A DNA stretch of 33,757 nucleotides from Thermoplasmata archaeon. GTDB lineage: Archaea > Thermoplasmatota > Thermoplasmata > Lutacidiplasmatales > UBA184. The translations under genes and the position numbers were made by a program. Below the pieces are notes generated by a model that was not told the DNA's origin, did not search any database, and worked only from the letters and a program-made list of their open reading frames with translations. The stretch is taken from NCBI GenBank assembly GCA_022749995.1, contig JAKIWO010000011.1, positions 1-33,757 on the forward strand, in the 5' to 3' direction. Shown here piece after piece: positions 1-7,883 of this stretch (position 1 is the stretch's first letter; each line of letters opens with the position of its first letter).

Positions 1-73
1 ACCGATGCAGGTCCCCCGCCGTATCCCCTTCGTGGAACTCCGTCGTTCTCGGTCGCTAGAGGCTCTGCGCACG

Positions 74-388
74 ATGGGTAACGACGAGTTCGACGAGATC
101 CTGAGCGCCCTCGATCGCGAGAGTGCCCGGATTCGGGTGCGGGTCGAGCCCCGACGGTACAACAAGCCCGCGACGGTGATCTCGGGGTTCCCCACGGGCG
201 TGGACCTCCCGGGGACCGCTCGCCAGCTCAAGAACCGCTTGGCCACGGGCGGGTCGGTCGTCGATGGCGAGGTGTACCTGCAGGGGGACCACCGTGCGCG
301 GATCCGGGACGAGCTCGGTCGGCTCGGATTCGATGAGGGGTCCATCGAGGTTTCGAACGACCAATTGCCGAAGCGCGGTCGCCACTAG
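74..388 (+). CDS. Translation initiation factor aIF1 (SUI1 family)
   Basis: ORF 5..388; internal ATG at 74 gives MGNDEFDEIL...; SUI1-like core 'PATVISGFPTGVDLPGTARQLKNRLATGGSVVDGEVYLQGDHRARIRDELGRLGFDEGSIEV'. The ORF is open to position 5, so the start is uncertain. Confidence 0.88.
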   Translation: MGNDEFDEILSALDRESARIRVRVEPRRYNKPATVISGFPTGVDLPGTARQLKNRLATGGSVVDGEVYLQGDHRARIRDELGRLGFDEGSIEVSNDQLPKRGRH

Positions 389-520
389 GCACGCGCGGAT
401 TCGGCGGGCATTCGTCCACGGGACGACATTATCTGACGCAGAATCATGCGGCTCCTCCGCAGGGTTCCGATTTCGCCACCCCTATATGCCTAAACCGCTC
501 CCGTGGACCCGAGGAAGCTA

Positions 521-1381
521 GTGTCGCAACCGTACGCCCACCCGGACGTCCTTGTGGAGACCGACTGGGTCGCCGAGCACCTGTCCGACCCGAAGGTCCG
601 TATCGCCGAGGTCGACTACGACCCGAGCGCGAACTACGCCCTCGGCCACATTCCGGACGCGGTGCTGTTCGACTGGCGAAAGGACATCAACGACCCGGTG
701 CGCCGGGACATCCTCTCGCGGGAGCAGCTCACCGAGCTGTTCCGTAGGTCCGGGGTCGGGCCGGACACCACCCTCGTGCTGTACGGGGACTTCAACAACT
801 GGTTCGCGGCGTTCGCCTACTGGGTCTTCGAGTACTACGGCGTCGCCCGGCTCAAGCTGATGAACGGGGGCCGCAAGAAGTGGATCGACGAAGACCGTCC
901 ATTACCCACCCAAGTGCCCTCCCCCCAGCCTTCCCGCTACACCGCCGGAACTTCCAACGAGAAGCTGCGGGTGTACTTCGACGAGGTCCGCCAGCGGCTC
1001 GGCCAGGTCAAGGCCGGCACCCTCGGGCTCGTCGACGTGCGCGGTCCCAAGGAGTTCTCCGGCGAGGTCACCGCACCCCCGGAGTACCCGAACGAGCACG
1101 CGCAGCGGGGGGGCCACATCCCGGGCGCGACGAACATCCCTTGGGCCCAAGCCGTGAGCGAGAATGGGACCTTCAAGAGCCGCGAGGAGCTCGAAGCGCT
1201 CTACCGTGGCAAGGGGATCACCGGGGAGCACCCCGTGATCACGTACTGCCGGATCGGGGAGCGCTCGAGCCACACCTGGTTCGTGCTCCACCACCTGCTG
1301 GGCTACTCGGACGTCCGGAACTACGACGGCTCGTGGACCGAGTGGGGCAACCAGGTCCGGACGCCGATCGAGAAACCTTAG
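521..1381 (+). CDS. sseA: Rhodanese-family thiosulfate/3-mercaptopyruvate sulfurtransferase (two rhodanese domains)
   Basis: ORF 503..1381; C-terminal active-site loop 'CRIGERS'; N-terminal rhodanese motifs 'GHIPDAVLFDW', 'VLYGD'. GTG at 521 is preceded by 'gagg' and TATA-like 'cctatatgcc' at 481-490; GTG 503 is the alternative start. Confidence 0.9.
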   Translation: MSQPYAHPDVLVETDWVAEHLSDPKVRIAEVDYDPSANYALGHIPDAVLFDWRKDINDPVRRDILSREQLTELFRRSGVGPDTTLVLYGDFNNWFAAFAYWVFEYYGVARLKLMNGGRKKWIDEDRPLPTQVPSPQPSRYTAGTSNEKLRVYFDEVRQRLGQVKAGTLGLVDVRGPKEFSGEVTAPPEYPNEHAQRGGHIPGATNIPWAQAVSENGTFKSREELEALYRGKGITGEHPVITYCRIGERSSHTWFVLHHLLGYSDVRNYDGSWTEWGNQVRTPIEKP

Positions 1382-1386
1382 TCGGG

Positions 1387-2094
1387 CTAGACGCGTCCGG
1401 TCTCGGCAGAACGGGTCCGCGGGGTGGGGCTCGCCTCTCGCCGGACGAGGAACCGGTGGACCGTGCCCTCCCGATAACTGCCGAGGACCGTGTGCCCCGT
1501 GCGATCGGCCCACCGGACCATCTCGAGCGGGCTCGTGGGGTCATCGGAGACGAGTCGCAGAATGTCGCCGGGCGCGCGCAAGGCGAGCTCCGTGTCCAAC
1601 CGCGCGAGCACGGCCGAACATTCGCTCCCTAGTTCGACCACCTCGACGTCGGGCACCGGCCCTTCGCAGCGCACGCGCAGCACCGCGATCCGCGAGGTGA
1701 GCGCCTCGGTCGCCGCGCGCCCTCGGGGAAGACGGTCGACTTCCGCCGGGTGCACCGGTCGGAACTCGATCACCCAGCCCTCCTCGTAGGGGGAGTCGTT
1801 CAGCAGTCGGGGCCTAGCCACGATGGCCCGGTTCGGAACCGCGCCGACTCCGGTGAGGGGCAGCCGCACGGCTCCCGTGTATCGGAGGCTCTCGATCGTG
1901 GCCACGCTTTCCCCGGGGTGCAGCTCGGCACCGACGGTTCGGTGCCGGATCGCGAGGATCCTCCCCGCGAACGCCGAGAGAGAGGAGGTGATCCCGAGCC
2001 GGTACACTCCCGGGGTAGGCGCGGCCCTCACCCAGACGTCGTGCTCGGCGTCAAAGTGAGCGTCCTCGGGGAAAGGGCAGCCGCCGAGCTCCAC
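1387..2094 (-). CDS. GcvH-like (lipoyl-type) domain fused to a TusA-like sulfurtransferase domain
   Basis: N-terminal half 'HDVWVRAAPTPGVYRLGITSSLSAFAGRI...VGAELHPGESVATIESLRYTGAVRLPLTG...LLNDSPYEEGWVIEFRP' follows the GcvH pattern. C-terminal half 'LGSECSAVLARLDTELALRAPGDILRLVSDDPTSPLEMVRWADRTGHTVLGSYREGTVHRFLVRR' follows the TusA pattern. GTG start at 2094. Confidence 0.8.
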   Translation of the reverse strand: MELGGCPFPEDAHFDAEHDVWVRAAPTPGVYRLGITSSLSAFAGRILAIRHRTVGAELHPGESVATIESLRYTGAVRLPLTGVGAVPNRAIVARPRLLNDSPYEEGWVIEFRPVHPAEVDRLPRGRAATEALTSRIAVLRVRCEGPVPDVEVVELGSECSAVLARLDTELALRAPGDILRLVSDDPTSPLEMVRWADRTGHTVLGSYREGTVHRFLVRREASPTPRTRSAETGRV

Positions 2095-2122
2095 CTTTGC
2101 GCGAGGGAGTTCACCTCGTAAA

Positions 2123-2158
2123 GCCTCGCTGCCTTTTTCCGCCTCGCTACCTTTTTCC
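2123..2158. repeat. Tandem direct repeat, 2 x 18 bp (GCCTCGCTGCCTTTTTCC / GCCTCGCTACCTTTTTCC, one mismatch)
   Basis: Read directly from the sequence in the intergenic region between divergently transcribed genes. Confidence 0.85.
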
Positions 2159-2183
2159 CTTTAGCGGGAAGCGTGGGGGCGCG

Positions 2184-2378
2184 ATGGTTACCAAGTCCAC
2201 GGACCGGAGTCCGCCCGAGCCGGCCCGCAATCGGTGCCGATGCGGGCACTACCCTTCGGCCCACCTCGAGGTACACCCGGTCCTCGGCGGCGGCTCGGCC
2301 AGCTTCGCGCTCCTGCCCACCGGCCCTTGCCGCTTCTGCGGGGGTCCCGGGTGCACCGCCTTCGTCCCGGGAAGCTAG
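2184..2378 (+). CDS. Small Cys/His-rich putative zinc-binding protein (about 64 aa)
   Basis: ATG at 2184 within ORF 2097..2378; 'CRCGHYPSAHLEVH...GPCRFCGGPGCTAF' has spaced Cys/His ligands. Confidence 0.6.
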   Translation: MVTKSTDRSPPEPARNRCRCGHYPSAHLEVHPVLGGGSASFALLPTGPCRFCGGPGCTAFVPGS

Positions 2379-2394
2379 CCGGCGCGGCTACCCG

Positions 2395-2408
2395 GGTAAA
2401 AATACTCC
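2395..2408 (+). promoter_or_regulatory. TATA-box-like element for the surface protein starting at 2428
   Basis: 'gggtaaaaatactcc' about 25-30 nt upstream of ATG 2428; an AT-rich island in GC-rich DNA. Confidence 0.5.
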
Positions 2409-2427
2409 CCATCGGCTCTCCTCCTGC

Positions 2428-4050
2428 ATGGGCCGCGGTCTCGCCGCTACGGGCGTGCTGCTCCTCGTGGCCCTCCTCGCGGCGCCGGTCCTGTTCGCGG
2501 CGCACTCCCGCCCCGCGTGGACACCCGCTCCCGCGTCTCCCGCGACGGCGCCGAACCACCCCGCGGCCTCTCCCGGGCAGGAGCTGCGGCCTCGGCTCGG
2601 CGGCGGGTCGGCCGAACTCCTGGTCTACGCCAACGACACGGCGATCGCGCCGGCGACTGGAGTCGAGGCGAACCTCACAGCCTTCACGCCGGCCGCCTTG
2701 CCGCCGGCCAGCTCGTTTCAAGTGAGCGTCGCCGCCGTGCTCGGTGGGGTCGAGGTGGTTTTCGGCATCTTCCAGAACACGGGGAACGCACCGACCGCGT
2801 TCCTGGCCTCCTTCTCCAACCGGACCGACCAGTACCTCTCGCTCTCCTACTGGCGCAACCTCACGCTCGTGGACGGGACTCCGTACGGCTTCAACCTGGA
2901 GCACGGATCCGGGACCAACTGGACGCTGACGATCGGCGGTGCCCTATTCGACGGGAGCCGGAGCAATGCGACGATCGATTGCGGCGTGAGCTCACTCCAG
3001 TGGGTCCATGGGTTGAGCTTCTCGGAAACGGTCGCCTTCGGAGGGAACCGGTTCGTGCCGCCGGCCGTTGTTGCGTCGCTGGCCTTCGCTACGGAGCAAG
3101 GTAGCGGTTGGTACCTCCCCCGGCTGGGCGTCGCCAACCAATCCGGATTCGGCAGCGGCCCGTGGGGGATCCAGGGGCGGGTCCAGCACCCGACGCTCGC
3201 TCCTGGGGAGCTCGTCTCGGGCCCCAGCATCGCGCCCGTGGCCAACGGGACGCCGCTGTGGAGGAGCGGGCCGGTCCCAGTCGACCTGCGGCTGCAGGTG
3301 AGCCCGACGGGCCCGCTCGCGTTCGGCACCGTCTCGGTGAACGCCTCGTTGACCGACCCGAACGGCACCCCGTTGCCGTCCGTTCCGCTCCAGTTCTCCG
3401 ACTCCAACGGGAGCATGTTCTTCCCGGCGGGGGAGCAGACCGACGCGAACGGCACGGCGTTGGCTGCCTTCCCCGCCCCCAACGCGAGCGCTCCCGCGAC
3501 CGACACGGTGAGCGCCGTCGTGGAGCTGCTCGGGTTCCTCGGAAATGCCCAGAGCTCGATCACCACCTCACCGGCGCAGGAGCTCCTCGTAAGCCCCGTC
3601 AATGCGCCGGGCCGGATTGTCCCCGGTGCGACGGTGCAACTCACCTTCGAGGTCCGGACGGTGGACTCCCACCCCGCCTCCGGCGTGGCCGTCCTGTTCA
3701 CGTTGAGCGGCCCGGGGGCGGTGGACCCTACCGCTGCGGCGACCGCCTCCGACGGAACGGTCGCCTTCACGATCAGCTCCTACGGGGAGCTGGCGGTGCT
3801 TCAGGTCACCGTGCGCGTTCAGCAACCCGGGTTCTGGGGCCACGACCAAGTGGGGGTCCGGGTGGCACCGGACCCTCCCACGCTGCTCGACACAATCGCA
3901 CCGTACGAGTGGCCGGCGGTGGGGATCGCCGTCGCCGCGGTCCTGGTGTTCGCGTTCTACACGCGTCGTCGGCCCCGCGGCGCGCTCCCGGTGCTCAGGC
4001 TGCCGCCGCCCCGGCGGCGCGTTCGTGTTGAGCCGCCCCGTCAGCCGTAG
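2428..4050 (+). CDS. Secreted surface protein with Ig-like domains and a C-terminal membrane anchor
   Basis: ATG 2428 gives signal/TM 'MGRGLAATGVLLLVALLAAPVLFAAHS'; beta-rich 'VSVNASLTDPNGTPLPSVPLQFSDSNGS' repeats; C-terminal TM 'WPAVGIAVAAVLVFAFY' then RRR. Confidence 0.8.
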   Translation: MGRGLAATGVLLLVALLAAPVLFAAHSRPAWTPAPASPATAPNHPAASPGQELRPRLGGGSAELLVYANDTAIAPATGVEANLTAFTPAALPPASSFQVSVAAVLGGVEVVFGIFQNTGNAPTAFLASFSNRTDQYLSLSYWRNLTLVDGTPYGFNLEHGSGTNWTLTIGGALFDGSRSNATIDCGVSSLQWVHGLSFSETVAFGGNRFVPPAVVASLAFATEQGSGWYLPRLGVANQSGFGSGPWGIQGRVQHPTLAPGELVSGPSIAPVANGTPLWRSGPVPVDLRLQVSPTGPLAFGTVSVNASLTDPNGTPLPSVPLQFSDSNGSMFFPAGEQTDANGTALAAFPAPNASAPATDTVSAVVELLGFLGNAQSSITTSPAQELLVSPVNAPGRIVPGATVQLTFEVRTVDSHPASGVAVLFTLSGPGAVDPTAAATASDGTVAFTISSYGELAVLQVTVRVQQPGFWGHDQVGVRVAPDPPTLLDTIAPYEWPAVGIAVAAVLVFAFYTRRRPRGALPVLRLPPPRRRVRVEPPRQP

Positions 4051-4499
4051 GCGTCACGTAGCAGCTGCTCTTTGAACCGGTGCAGCCGGTCGTCCCAGAG
4101 GCGGAAATGGAAGGAGCGCGCTTCCTCCCATGCCTCACCCGATTCCCAGCCCGCATGTTCGAGGGTGACGTCGATGCCCTCGGGCGAGTCCTGGAGGCGG
4201 AAGTACACGTGGGTCTTCGGCTCGGGCTCGTTCATCGTCCGGTCGTGGGGAGCGGGCGCGCGCCACGTGTAACCCACATCGACGTCCGGCGTAAGCCGGG
4301 TGATCTCGCCCCGACTCGTGAACTCCGGCTCGCCGCGGTAGGTGAGCTCGTACCGGCCCCCGAGGCGGGGCTCGATTTCCGCGGCGTCGCAGAAGGAGCG
4401 CGAGAGCTGGGCCGGGTCGAGCAGCGCGCCGTGGATCATCGAGATCGGCAGCGGAACGCTGACCTGGATGATAATCGGGTCGAGTTCCTCGTCCGGCAC
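4041..4499 (-). CDS. SRPBCC/AHSA1-type (START-like) domain protein
   Basis: C-terminal part of ORF 4041..4841: 'VPDEELDPIIIQVSVPLPISMIHGALLDPAQLSRSFCDAAEIEPRLGGRYELTYRG...'; GTG at 4499; upstream minus-strand 'gataaactc' TATA-like. Upstream residues of the long ORF look non-coding (Arg/Ser-rich). Confidence 0.7.
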   Translation of the reverse strand: MPDEELDPIIIQVSVPLPISMIHGALLDPAQLSRSFCDAAEIEPRLGGRYELTYRGEPEFTSRGEITRLTPDVDVGYTWRAPAPHDRTMNEPEPKTHVYFRLQDSPEGIDVTLEHAGWESGEAWEEARSFHFRLWDDRLHRFKEQLLRDAYG

Positions 4500-4594
4500 G
4501 GGTCGGGCCGTCCCGTACTGGGTCTTAGAGTTTATCCCTTCAGGCCGTGGGTGTCCAGGGCACTCCAAGTACTGCTCCCGGTCTACGCTAGTTG

Positions 4595-5521
4595 ATGACG
4601 CTGCGCGCGGGAGGAGCACGCCGCCAGCGCACGATACTCCTCTTCCTTCTGATGAGCGTGGGGTTCGGCACCGTCGCGGCGTTCCTCGACTCGAGCGTGA
4701 CCGCAAGGGCCGGAGGCGGAAGCTCGACCTTTGGTTCCGTGCCCGCCGTGTTCTGGGTGGACCTCCTCGCCGTCGGGATCCCCCTCTACCTTGGGCTTTG
4801 GATGGCGAGCCGCCTCCTCCAACGATTCCGCGAAGGAGCAAGTCTCCCCGCCGGACCGGCCGTCGTTACGTTCCTCGTGGTCGCCCTCCTCGCCCTGGGA
4901 CTACTCGCGATCGCTTCGCACCGAGCCCAATCCGCATGGTCGATGGCGCCGGGCTCCTCCTCCGCTCCCCCCCACTCCGTCCCGAGCGATGGCGATGCCA
5001 CCGTCAACACTACCAACGGCTCGGGAGCTACGACAGGCGCGGCCTTGCCTCCCCTCGCCATTCCGAGTTGGGTTGAAACAGGGCTGCTCGTGGGCGCCGC
5101 TCTTGCTGCGGCGGCGATCTTGTCCGTTTACGCGGTGGCCGTACGGCGGTTCCCGCAGGCAGCGAATGCGAACTCGCGTGCTGCGGTCGCTGACGCCCTG
5201 CTCGCATTCCGCGATTCCCTGGGCGATGACCTGACGCTGGACGCGAAGGAGAGCATTCGTGCACTCTACGCGCGACTCCTGGCGCACCTAGAGGATCTTC
5301 GAGAGCCGACCGCAGCGCTCACCCCGAGAGAGATCGAAGCGCGGCTGATTCGGATCTTCTCCGTCCGCCGACACGCGGCGGCAGAGCTGACCTCGTTGTT
5401 CGAAGTTGCGCGCTATTCAACTCAACCCCTACCGGCAGACGCCGCATTCCGCGGCCGGACAGCGGCTGGAGAGGCGCTCGAGGATCTCGCCGCTCTCGGG
5501 CGCTCCCGAACCCGAGGGTGA
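4595..5521 (+). CDS. Membrane protein with C-terminal DUF4129-like domain
   Basis: ATG 4595 (annotated TTG at 4592); several hydrophobic segments; C-terminus 'ESIRALYARLLAHLEDLREPTAALTPREIEARLI...AAAELTSLFEVARYSTQPL' resembles DUF4129. Confidence 0.7.
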   Translation: MTLRAGGARRQRTILLFLLMSVGFGTVAAFLDSSVTARAGGGSSTFGSVPAVFWVDLLAVGIPLYLGLWMASRLLQRFREGASLPAGPAVVTFLVVALLALGLLAIASHRAQSAWSMAPGSSSAPPHSVPSDGDATVNTTNGSGATTGAALPPLAIPSWVETGLLVGAALAAAAILSVYAVAVRRFPQAANANSRAAVADALLAFRDSLGDDLTLDAKESIRALYARLLAHLEDLREPTAALTPREIEARLIRIFSVRRHAAAELTSLFEVARYSTQPLPADAAFRGRTAAGEALEDLAALGRSRTRG

Positions 5522-5662
5522 GCCGAGTTCCAATCTCCCACCCTCTCAGGGGAGAAACGATCGATCCCCGTTCCGAACCGATTGGGAAAGCACCGCGGCG
5601 GAATGGGTTGGTATACTACTGTTCCCAATGCGACTCAAATAGACCGGTGCCTACGTTCCCGC

Positions 5663-6091
5663 ATGGTGCGAATTGTTGACGAGGGGAGCCATTTCGACGC
5701 GCCGATCAGCAAGGTCTGGAAGCTCATTGAGAGCCACGCTACCGAAACCTCCAAGATCCACCCCGGTGCGAAGAACGCCAAGATCCACCCCGTGGGGGAG
5801 AACCAGGGGTCGGTCACCTTCGAGTCCGATGTGAACGGACAGATGATGCCGATGAAGTTCCGCGTGACCGCGATCCCTCCGACCGCCCAGGTCCTCGAGA
5901 TCCTGCAGGGCCCACTGGCCGGATCCAAGGTCGTGAACTACTACACGGCCAAAGGCGACAAGACGGCAGTGACGGTCATCGCCGACTTCGAGTCACCGAT
6001 GCTACCTCCGCACCAGCTGGAGGCCGTCGCGCGCGAGTTCCTCCAGAACGGCTTCGACGAGGACCAGGCCTACCTGAAGACGATGCACTAG
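5663..6091 (+). CDS. SRPBCC family (polyketide cyclase/START-like) protein
   Basis: ATG 5663 gives MVRIVDEGSHFDAPISKVWKLIESHATETSKIHPG...; N-terminal SRPBCC pattern; TATA-like 'ctcaaatagacc' about 25 nt upstream. Confidence 0.7.
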   Translation: MVRIVDEGSHFDAPISKVWKLIESHATETSKIHPGAKNAKIHPVGENQGSVTFESDVNGQMMPMKFRVTAIPPTAQVLEILQGPLAGSKVVNYYTAKGDKTAVTVIADFESPMLPPHQLEAVAREFLQNGFDEDQAYLKTMH

Positions 6092-6367
6092 GGTCTTAGT
6101 AGGAGACTCGGTGGCCCCCAGGGCGCCATCGGTTCCGGCGCCCCCGCTCGACACCGGACCACCGGTGGTGAGCTCGCGGGGATCCTCGAGCGGTGACCAC
6201 GTGCCGGTGGCTTTCACTCGCGGAGTCGCGCCCGCCGTGGCCGTGGCGCCGGTCGAGGGCAACGCCGCGTGGGAAGCTCCCCGAGAGGTGGACTAGCCAG
6301 AGACTCGTCCCTGCGCCAACCTTCGAACGTGCTACGTCACGAAGTGGAAGATTCGGGGGAGGTCGAT

Positions 6368-6934
6368 CTAGGGAAGGGTAGCGCTGATCGATCCCGTGCA
6401 CGACGACCCAATCCATTGGAGAACGATCGTGTCGCCTGAGAGAGAATCGTTCCCGGGGTAGGCCAGGTCAATCGTCTCCGTGGTCGAGAGTAGGATCGCG
6501 CCCCCGCTGACCCAGGACGGGTTGGGCGCGCCGATGTCATAGCTCGCGATCGTCGTCCCGGCAGCGTTGCGGATGGTGAGATTCCATCCCGACCCGGTGA
6601 TACCAATCGGGTTCCCGCGCGGGTCCTGAACGCTGAACGCAAAGTCGCTCCAGATCGCTCCACCCCCGGTGCTGCCCACCGGGATGCGGTAGCCGGGCGA
6701 GGAGCCGTTTGTCACCGCGTCGGGCGTGCCCAGGACGATCAGCGCACACCCTGAGCGAGCGCCCGGACTGAAGTGCGAGGAGGGCGCCAGTAGTAGCCAC
6801 GCGGCGGTTCCACCGACCAGCGCCGCGGCCACTACCAAGCCAGCGAGCAGCGTACTCGTCCGGGCCACCTCCGGCGATACCGCATGCGTGCTTAGCGGCT
6901 GGCTCGATTCTGCCTCGCCGCCGGTAGGTGGCAC
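6368..6934 (-). CDS. Membrane-anchored secreted protein with one N-terminal TM (pilin-like architecture)
   Basis: 'ARTSTLLAGLVVAAALVGGTAAWLLLAP' TM followed by a beta-rich C-terminal domain 'GSGWNLTIRNAAGTTIASYDIG...SGDTIVLQWIGSSCTGSISATLP'. GTG 6934 chosen because the longer ORF runs into the tRNA gene; the start is uncertain. Confidence 0.6.
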   Translation of the reverse strand: MPPTGGEAESSQPLSTHAVSPEVARTSTLLAGLVVAAALVGGTAAWLLLAPSSHFSPGARSGCALIVLGTPDAVTNGSSPGYRIPVGSTGGGAIWSDFAFSVQDPRGNPIGITGSGWNLTIRNAAGTTIASYDIGAPNPSWVSGGAILLSTTETIDLAYPGNDSLSGDTIVLQWIGSSCTGSISATLP

Positions 6935-6968
6935 GCATCCGAGCGAGGCGGATCCATGGGAGCCCGAG

Positions 6969-7040
6969 TGGACTGGTCGGGATTTGAACCCGAGACCTCC
7001 GGTTTGCAAAACCGGCGATCTTCCGCTGATCTACCAGCCC
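6969..7040 (-). tRNA. tRNA-Ala (anticodon TGC)
   Basis: Minus strand GGGCTGGTAGATCAGCGGAAGATCGCCGGTTTTGCAAACCGGAGGTCTCGGGTTCAAATCCCGACCAGTCC+A; full cloverleaf, G3:U70 wobble, no encoded CCA. Confidence 0.96.
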
Positions 7041-7066
7041 GGCCGGCGATGGGAAGCCTCGCCGCT

Positions 7067-7810
7067 TTACCGTTTCTGATGGACGGCTCCCGACGCAACT
7101 GCACGCCAGACGCGTTCAAGTTGAGGCACCGTCTCGTATCGGGCCATCTCCTCCGGGCGAACCCAACGGCCCTCCGAGTGTTCCCAGTCGAGCCGGATCC
7201 TATCCGAGCGGACCCGAAATCGAAACGGATGGACGACGAACATCCGCTCTTCGTCGCGAATGTACAGCGGAGGTGCCGACGCGTCGAGTTCGGTTTCGAC
7301 CTCGGAAAGACCGGTCTCTTCCGTGACCTCGATTCGGGCGCGAACCATCGGATCCCGCTCCTCGAGGAACCCCGAGACAGCAGCCCAGCGCCCTCGGTAG
7401 CTACTCACCTGCTCGGAACGGCGGAGCAGGAGAATGGTATCATCCTCCCGCTGCAGGAACACGGTGACGACGGGAACGCCTTGAACCGACTCGAGCTCGA
7501 GCAGGCCCCGGCTGCCGTCCACTCCTACCCACTCCCCATCGCGGAGCCACTGCTGCTCCGCGCCGCCTACCACGGGGAAGCCCAGGTTACTCGGCGGGCC
7601 CCCGGCGTCGACCAGTACGACCCCGGCCGCCGGGTCAGGCTCCGGTTGCGTCGGCGGCTGCGGCTCCGAGAGCCAGCGGGGGCCCGCCGCGATCCAGGGC
7701 ACGGCCATCGTCCGCCCGGAACCCATCCTCGAGACGGGTACTCCTCCCTCCATCCACCCCACGCGACCCCGGCAGCGCCCGGGGGAGAGTGCGAGGACCG
7801 GTAGTTCCAC
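7067..7810 (-). CDS. NUDIX hydrolase with N-terminal PEP-utilizer-like swivel domain
   Basis: C-terminal 'TILLLRRSEQVSSYRGRWAAVSGFLEERDPMVRARIEVTEETGLSE' is a NUDIX box variant; N-terminal 'LALSPGRCRGRVG...GVVLVDAGGPPSNLGFPVVGGAEQQWLRDGEWVGVDGSRGLLEL' resembles PEP-utilizer mobile domains. Confidence 0.75.
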   Translation of the reverse strand: MELPVLALSPGRCRGRVGWMEGGVPVSRMGSGRTMAVPWIAAGPRWLSEPQPPTQPEPDPAAGVVLVDAGGPPSNLGFPVVGGAEQQWLRDGEWVGVDGSRGLLELESVQGVPVVTVFLQREDDTILLLRRSEQVSSYRGRWAAVSGFLEERDPMVRARIEVTEETGLSEVETELDASAPPLYIRDEERMFVVHPFRFRVRSDRIRLDWEHSEGRWVRPEEMARYETVPQLERVWRAVASGAVHQKR

Positions 7811-7883
7811 GCCGCAGGCACTCGCCGAGCGCTCTTGGGTTCACCATGCCAACGCCCATGAAGGGACGGACTGTCCCGCGCCC

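Noticed and set aside
6111-6296. 61-aa ORF in the gap after the SRPBCC gene
   Set aside because: Pro/Ala/Val-rich with no homology signal; the gap is probably non-coding or a 3' UTR.
6969-7009. N-terminal extension of the 213-aa minus ORF (MQTGGLGFKSRP...)
   Set aside because: This part is translated from the tRNA-Ala gene, so the real start must be downstream (near 6934).
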